Below, piece by piece: positions 60,593 to 64,000 of a DNA stretch of 64,000 nt. How positions within the stretch are numbered: position 1 is the first letter of the stretch; each line of letters starts with the position of its first letter. The position numbers and the translations under genes were made by a program. Below the pieces are notes generated by a model that saw only the letters and a program-made list of their open reading frames with translations, was not told where the DNA came from and ran no database searches. The DNA comes from Phenylobacterium immobile (ATCC 35973) (GTDB taxonomy: Bacteria; Pseudomonadota; Alphaproteobacteria; Caulobacterales; Caulobacteraceae). Where the stretch lies: the NCBI RefSeq assembly GCF_001375595.1, contig NZ_CVJQ01000001.1, positions 2,063,501 through 2,127,500 on the forward strand, given 5' to 3'.

Positions 60593-61234
60593 CTAGTGGG
60601 CGACGCCCCGGCGACCCAGCACGCTGCACGCCGTGAGCCACAGGATCTTAAGGTCGAAGGCCAGCGACATCCGCGTCATATAGTCGGCGTCGAGCGCGGC
60701 CTTGTCGGCGATCGGAAGCTCGTCGCGCCCGTTGATCTGCGCCCAACCCGTCAGGCCCGGCCGCAGCGCGTCGACGCCGGCCGCCGTGCGCAGAGCGATG
60801 AGATCGTCTTGGTTGAAGAGGGCAGGACGCGGTCCCACCAGGCTCATGTCGCCGCTGAGCACGCTCCAGAACTGCGGCAACTCATCGAGGCTGGTGCGTC
60901 GCATGAAGCGGCCGAGGGGCGTGATCCAGGCGCCAGGCTCCGCCAAAAGATGCGTCGCGACGTCCGGCGCGCCAACCCGCATCGAGCGGAATTTCGGCAT
61001 CAGGAACAACTGGTTGCGCCGCCCGACACGGCGTGACCAGTGCAACGCGGGACCGGGCGACTCCAGCCTGACCGCTACGCCCAGGACGAGCAGCAGCGGG
61101 GCGAGGACGATAAGGCCGCTCGCCGCCGCAACCATGTCCAGCACCCGTTTCAGCAACGCCCATCTCCCCGCATGAGGAGATTTTACGACCTGCCGCGACG
61201 CGCGAACAGGCGGCTTAGCCAAGGCGGGCGCCAT
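60593..61234 (-). CDS. Polyprenyl-phosphate sugar-1-phosphate transferase (bacterial sugar transferase)
   Basis: 213 residues, the short monotopic form. One hydrophobic segment (RVLDMVAAASGLIVLAPLLLVLGVAVRLESPGPALHW) precedes the conserved catalytic core: FLMPKFRSMRVGAPD, LGRFMRRTSLDELPQFWSVLSGDMSLVGPRPALF, RPGLTGWAQINGRDELPI, LDADYMTRMSLAFDLKILWLT. It starts glycan assembly by loading sugar-1-phosphate onto undecaprenyl phosphate. It is 24 kb from the capsule genes, which themselves lack such an initiator, so it may serve either that or another glycan such as holdfast. Confidence 0.9.
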   Translation of the reverse strand: MAPALAKPPVRASRQVVKSPHAGRWALLKRVLDMVAAASGLIVLAPLLLVLGVAVRLESPGPALHWSRRVGRRNQLFLMPKFRSMRVGAPDVATHLLAEPGAWITPLGRFMRRTSLDELPQFWSVLSGDMSLVGPRPALFNQDDLIALRTAAGVDALRPGLTGWAQINGRDELPIADKAALDADYMTRMSLAFDLKILWLTACSVLGRRGVAH

Positions 61235-61249
61235 GGCGAGCGTCGTGGC

Positions 61250-61708
61250 CTATTCCTTGGCGATCACCGGGGAGATCGGCGCAGCTTCGCCGCCCACCAT
61301 CGCTGGCTCAGGCTCATCGTCGGTCTCTATGCGCGACGGCAGGTCAGCGGCGCTCGTCGCGGTTTCTACGGCGGAAGCGACGACGGACTGGGCGGCCGCC
61401 ATCGGCTCATCAATTGTCTCGGCGATGATGGCGATCGGTTGCGCCCGCGGCGCTGCGTAAGCCGTCAGAGGCAGCAGCATCGCTTTCTGGGCATCAGCGA
61501 AGACGTCCTGGAAGGTCGCTGGCCTCATCGACAGGGCGGCGGACCACATTTCCATGTTTCTCTGCGCCGCCGCCGCATAGAAATCCCAGAAGGGCGCGGT
61601 CCATCCAAAGGGCGACCGCGTCGCCGCGCTCATGTCGAACATACCCGCCGGACACGCGGGGAAAGCGGGAAAGGCGGACGGCGCAGAGGCGCCTGGCAGG
61701 ACGGGCAT
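61250..61708 (-). CDS. Uncharacterised protein with a phasin-like segment
   Basis: 152 residues. After a Pro/Ala-rich start, the stretch PFWDFYAAAAQRNMEMWSAALSMRPATFQDVFADAQKAMLLPL resembles the helical amphipathic part of phasin-like or PHA-associated proteins; the C-terminal third is Ala/Glu/Pro-rich and likely disordered. Fifteen bases upstream of the sugar transferase. Only a weak functional hint. Confidence 0.55.
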   Translation of the reverse strand: MPVLPGASAPSAFPAFPACPAGMFDMSAATRSPFGWTAPFWDFYAAAAQRNMEMWSAALSMRPATFQDVFADAQKAMLLPLTAYAAPRAQPIAIIAETIDEPMAAAQSVVASAVETATSAADLPSRIETDDEPEPAMVGGEAAPISPVIAKE

Positions 61709-61780
61709 GATCGGTCTCCGAGGTTCGTTGTGCGTTGCAACATAGCCTTTAACGGCGCAACCCCTTGCGAAGTTTCCGTG

Positions 61781-62587
61781 TCACGGCCGATAGACGCGCG
61801 CTTCTCCAGCTTCGCCCAGATTTGCAGCGATCCAGTCGCCGACCTCTTTGCAAATGGACTCCATGCCCGGCGGCCCGCCGACGAGCACAAGGGCGCAGCC
61901 ATTCATCTTCAGCGGGTCGGTAAGGGGACGGATTCGGGTCTCACAAACGAGAAGGTCGTCGGAAACGTCCTCGATATCCCGAAGGAAGGCGTCAAACGTC
62001 GCCAAGTCTTTCAGCGGCAACCAGATCAGCGCCACCGCCGCGGGATTATGGCGGCGAACGTCGGCGATCGTATCGACGATACGTTCGTAATCGTCCGCCC
62101 GCTCAAAGGGCGGGTCAATTAAGACAAGGACATCGCCCCTGGACGGACAATGGGCGACCGCGGCGCGATAGCCGTCAGCCGCCTCGGTCTGTACGCTCTT
62201 CCGGCCCTTCAGGGCCCCACGAAGCGCCGCGTGCTCCTCGGGGCGCAACTCGCAGCCGAGATAGACCCCCTTCCCCCCTAAGGCGTCGACGATCAGCAGC
62301 GGCGAGCCCGGATAGCGCTGCAAAGGACCGCCTCCATTGAGCCGGCGCACAGCGGCCTTGAGGCGATCAAAGGCGGGTGGAGCCTCGGCCGCCAGCAGAC
62401 GCGCGATACCGGCGTCAGCCTCGCCGGACTTGCGCGCTTCGGGCCCGGCCAAGTCGTAGAGGCCGCGGCCGGCGTGGGTGTCGATCACGCTGAGCGGTCG
62501 CGGCAGGCGGGCTAACAACTCCAGCAAGGCTGCGTGCTTCACCAGGTCGGCGAAGTTGCCCGCATGGAAGGCATGGCGATAGTTCAT
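61781..62587 (-). CDS. rlmJ: 23S rRNA (adenine(2030)-N6)-methyltransferase RlmJ
   Basis: 268 residues from the ATG at 62587, with GGGGAG upstream. The N-terminus MNYRHAFHAGNFADLVKH, the SAM-binding IDTHAGRGLYDL and the catalytic VLIDPPFERADDYERI (DPPF) are specific for RlmJ/YhiR. Methylates A2030 of 23S rRNA. Single gene, divergent from the topoisomerase. Confidence 0.94.
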   Translation of the reverse strand: MNYRHAFHAGNFADLVKHAALLELLARLPRPLSVIDTHAGRGLYDLAGPEARKSGEADAGIARLLAAEAPPAFDRLKAAVRRLNGGGPLQRYPGSPLLIVDALGGKGVYLGCELRPEEHAALRGALKGRKSVQTEAADGYRAAVAHCPSRGDVLVLIDPPFERADDYERIVDTIADVRRHNPAAVALIWLPLKDLATFDAFLRDIEDVSDDLLVCETRIRPLTDPLKMNGCALVLVGGPPGMESICKEVGDWIAANLGEAGEARVYRP

Positions 62588-62637
62588 CGGAACTCCCCTT
62601 CCCGCGCCACGTTCGCCCCACATTCAAGAGCGTGACC

Positions 62638-63666
62638 ATGGCCCTTACCTACGTCGACGACCGCGATCCTGGCCTGAGCCGCCGCCGCTTTGGCGCGGGC
62701 TTCTCCTATCGCGACCCCGAGGGCAAGGGCGTCAGCGATGAGGCGACCCTCGACCGAATCCGGAAGTTAGCCATTCCACCGGCATGGACCGACGTCTGGA
62801 TCAGCCCCGATCCGCAAGGTCACATCCAGGCGGTCGGTCGCGACGCCAAGGGTCGCAAACAGTATCGCTACCACGAGGCATGGCGGGCTTCACGCGATGG
62901 CGCGAAATATGAGCGGACCTTGGCCTTCGGGCGCGCCCTGCCGCGCCTGCGCTGCCGCATCGCCAGCGACCTCGCTCGCCGCGGCCTCCCCCGTGAGAAG
63001 GTGCTGGCCGCTGTGCTGCAGTTGATGGAGATGACGCTGATCCGCGTCGGCAACGAGGAGTACGCGCGACAGAACAGGAGTTTCGGCCTGACGACGCTGC
63101 GCGACCGCCACGCCAGGTTGACGAGCGCCGGCGGGGTGTTCGAGTTTCGCGGCAAGAGCGGCCAAGTGCATTCGACCGCCTTTTCCGACCGCCGGCTGGC
63201 CCGCATCGTCAAGGCCTGCCAGGACCTGCCCGGCCAACGTCTTTTTCAGTACGTCGATGATGAGGGCGTGCGACACGCGATCGAGTCGACCGATGTAAAC
63301 GCCTACCTGCGCGACGCCCTCGGTGAAGACTTCTCGGCCAAGGATTTCCGGACCTGGGCCGGGACGGTCGCCGCAGCCCGCGCCTTGGCGATGTGTGAAC
63401 CGCCGGCCTCTGAGACCGCCGCAAAGCGCTCGGTCAACACCTGCATCAAGGCGGTCGCAGGCCTTCTGGGCAACACCGCGGCCGTCTGCCGCAAAGCCTA
63501 TGTGCATCCCTTCGTGGTGGACGCCTACGCTCAGGGCGCGCTCACGCTGAAACCCAGTTCGGAGCCGCGCGCTTTCGAGCTCGCTGTGCTGAAGTTTCTT
63601 GAGCAGTCGCCTGGGCGGCGAGGCCGCACCGCAAAGCCCCCGCGGAAGGTGCGCAGCGCCGCCTAG
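62638..63666 (+). CDS. DNA topoisomerase type IB
   Basis: 342 residues from the ATG at 62638 (GTG 62632 also in frame). The order of a poxvirus/bacterial type IB enzyme is clear: IRKLAIPPAWTDVWISPDPQGHIQAVGRDAKGRKQYRYHEAWR, RVGNEEYARQNRSFGLTTLRDRH, FRTWAGT and the active-site Tyr in CRKAYVHPFVVDAY. Relaxes supercoils by a 3'-phosphotyrosine link. Common as an accessory gene in alphaproteobacteria. Confidence 0.92.
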   Translation: MALTYVDDRDPGLSRRRFGAGFSYRDPEGKGVSDEATLDRIRKLAIPPAWTDVWISPDPQGHIQAVGRDAKGRKQYRYHEAWRASRDGAKYERTLAFGRALPRLRCRIASDLARRGLPREKVLAAVLQLMEMTLIRVGNEEYARQNRSFGLTTLRDRHARLTSAGGVFEFRGKSGQVHSTAFSDRRLARIVKACQDLPGQRLFQYVDDEGVRHAIESTDVNAYLRDALGEDFSAKDFRTWAGTVAAARALAMCEPPASETAAKRSVNTCIKAVAGLLGNTAAVCRKAYVHPFVVDAYAQGALTLKPSSEPRAFELAVLKFLEQSPGRRGRTAKPPRKVRSAA

Positions 63667-63739
63667 CCGCTGGAGTCCGCCGGCCGCTGCTGCAACGTGG
63701 CGCTTCGCGTGAAGCCCAGCGTCTTGTAGTGGATGCCGC

Positions 63740-64000
63740 ATGATCCTGACGCTCTCCTGCCCCGACCGCATCGGCATTGTCGCGCGTGTCTCCACCCTGT
63801 TGTTCGACCGCGGCGCGAACATCCTCGACGCCCAACAGTACGACGACCAGGAGACGGGCCGGTTTTTCATGCGTGTCGTCTTCGATCCCGCTGAAGACGG
63901 CGTCGAGCCGCTGCGCGAAGCCTTCGCCACGCTGGCCGAGACATTCCAGATGGACTGGACGCTGCGGGATCCGGCCAAGCGCCGGAAGGTGATGATCCTG
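63740..64000 (+). CDS. purU: Formyltetrahydrofolate deformylase, N-terminal part
   Basis: 87 residues before the right edge. The visible part is the N-terminal ACT domain: MILTLSCPDRIGIVARVSTLLFDRGANILDAQQYDDQETGRFFMRVVF, which matches PurU. The start of the catalytic formyltransferase-like domain (KRRKVMIL) is just reached. Releases formate from 10-formyl-THF. Partial gene. Confidence 0.9.
   Translation, partial: MILTLSCPDRIGIVARVSTLLFDRGANILDAQQYDDQETGRFFMRVVFDPAEDGVEPLREAFATLAETFQMDWTLRDPAKRRKVMIL

Noticed and set aside
1..64000. CRISPR arrays, tRNA/rRNA genes, insertion sequences, integrases or phage genes
   Set aside because: None seen: no regularly spaced repeats, no transposase or integrase motifs, no tRNA-like cloverleaf noticed.

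Overview
High-GC Gram-negative DNA, most likely from an alphaproteobacterium of the Caulobacteraceae (Caulobacter/Phenylobacterium-like). This is an inference from gene order and protein style: yajC-secD-secF-Mth938, a MucR-family regulator, many ATGA/TGATG/TTGA-coupled genes, and no tRNA, rRNA, CRISPR, IS element or prophage. The window is chromosomal and almost fully coding.

Layout. 1-4.1 kb: Sec translocon accessory operon (yajC, secD, secF, Mth938-like gene) on the minus strand, with a DUF815-type ATPase divergent from it. 4.1-36.9 kb: a large surface-polysaccharide locus. It holds two divergent paralogous alpha/beta-hydrolase-like genes, a long minus-strand run of coupled genes (degenerate sulfotransferase-like coiled-coil protein, several glycosyltransferases, a KpsC/CDP-glycerol-transferase-like protein, a TPR/beta-sandwich protein, a secreted beta-helix protein), further glycosyltransferases, an FkbM methyltransferase, and a complete ABC capsule exporter (KpsM, KpsT, KpsE, KpsD-like). 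The exporter and the number of chain-building enzymes point to a complex exported glycan.

36.9-53.6 kb: transporters (DHA2-type MFS, MarR regulator, MHS-type MFS), followed by the most interesting block. This is a lipid-like biosynthetic cluster built around a single-module, highly reducing type I PKS (KS-AT-DH-degenerate MT-structural KR-ER-KR-ACP, no thioesterase). The PKS is translationally coupled to a PLP-dependent alpha-oxoamine synthase and a cytochrome P450. An SDR plus CDP-alcohol phosphotransferase pair diverges upstream. An LpxL/HtrB-like acyltransferase and a free-standing E2-type acyltransferase converge on it from downstream. Read together, the genes could build a polyketide-derived sphingoid base, reduce and hydroxylate it, acylate it and add a phospho-head group.

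53.6-64 kb: mixed cell-envelope and housekeeping genes. These are a glycine-zipper protein, a lipoprotein, MucR, a WYL regulator, small orphan proteins, a cytochrome c'/cytochrome b561 pair, an AsmA-family protein, an undecaprenyl-phosphate sugar transferase, RlmJ, a type IB topoisomerase and the start of purU.

All functional calls are from reading the translated sequences; no database search was possible. Start codons are chosen from Shine-Dalgarno spacing, overlap and family N-termini, and alternatives are noted where they matter.
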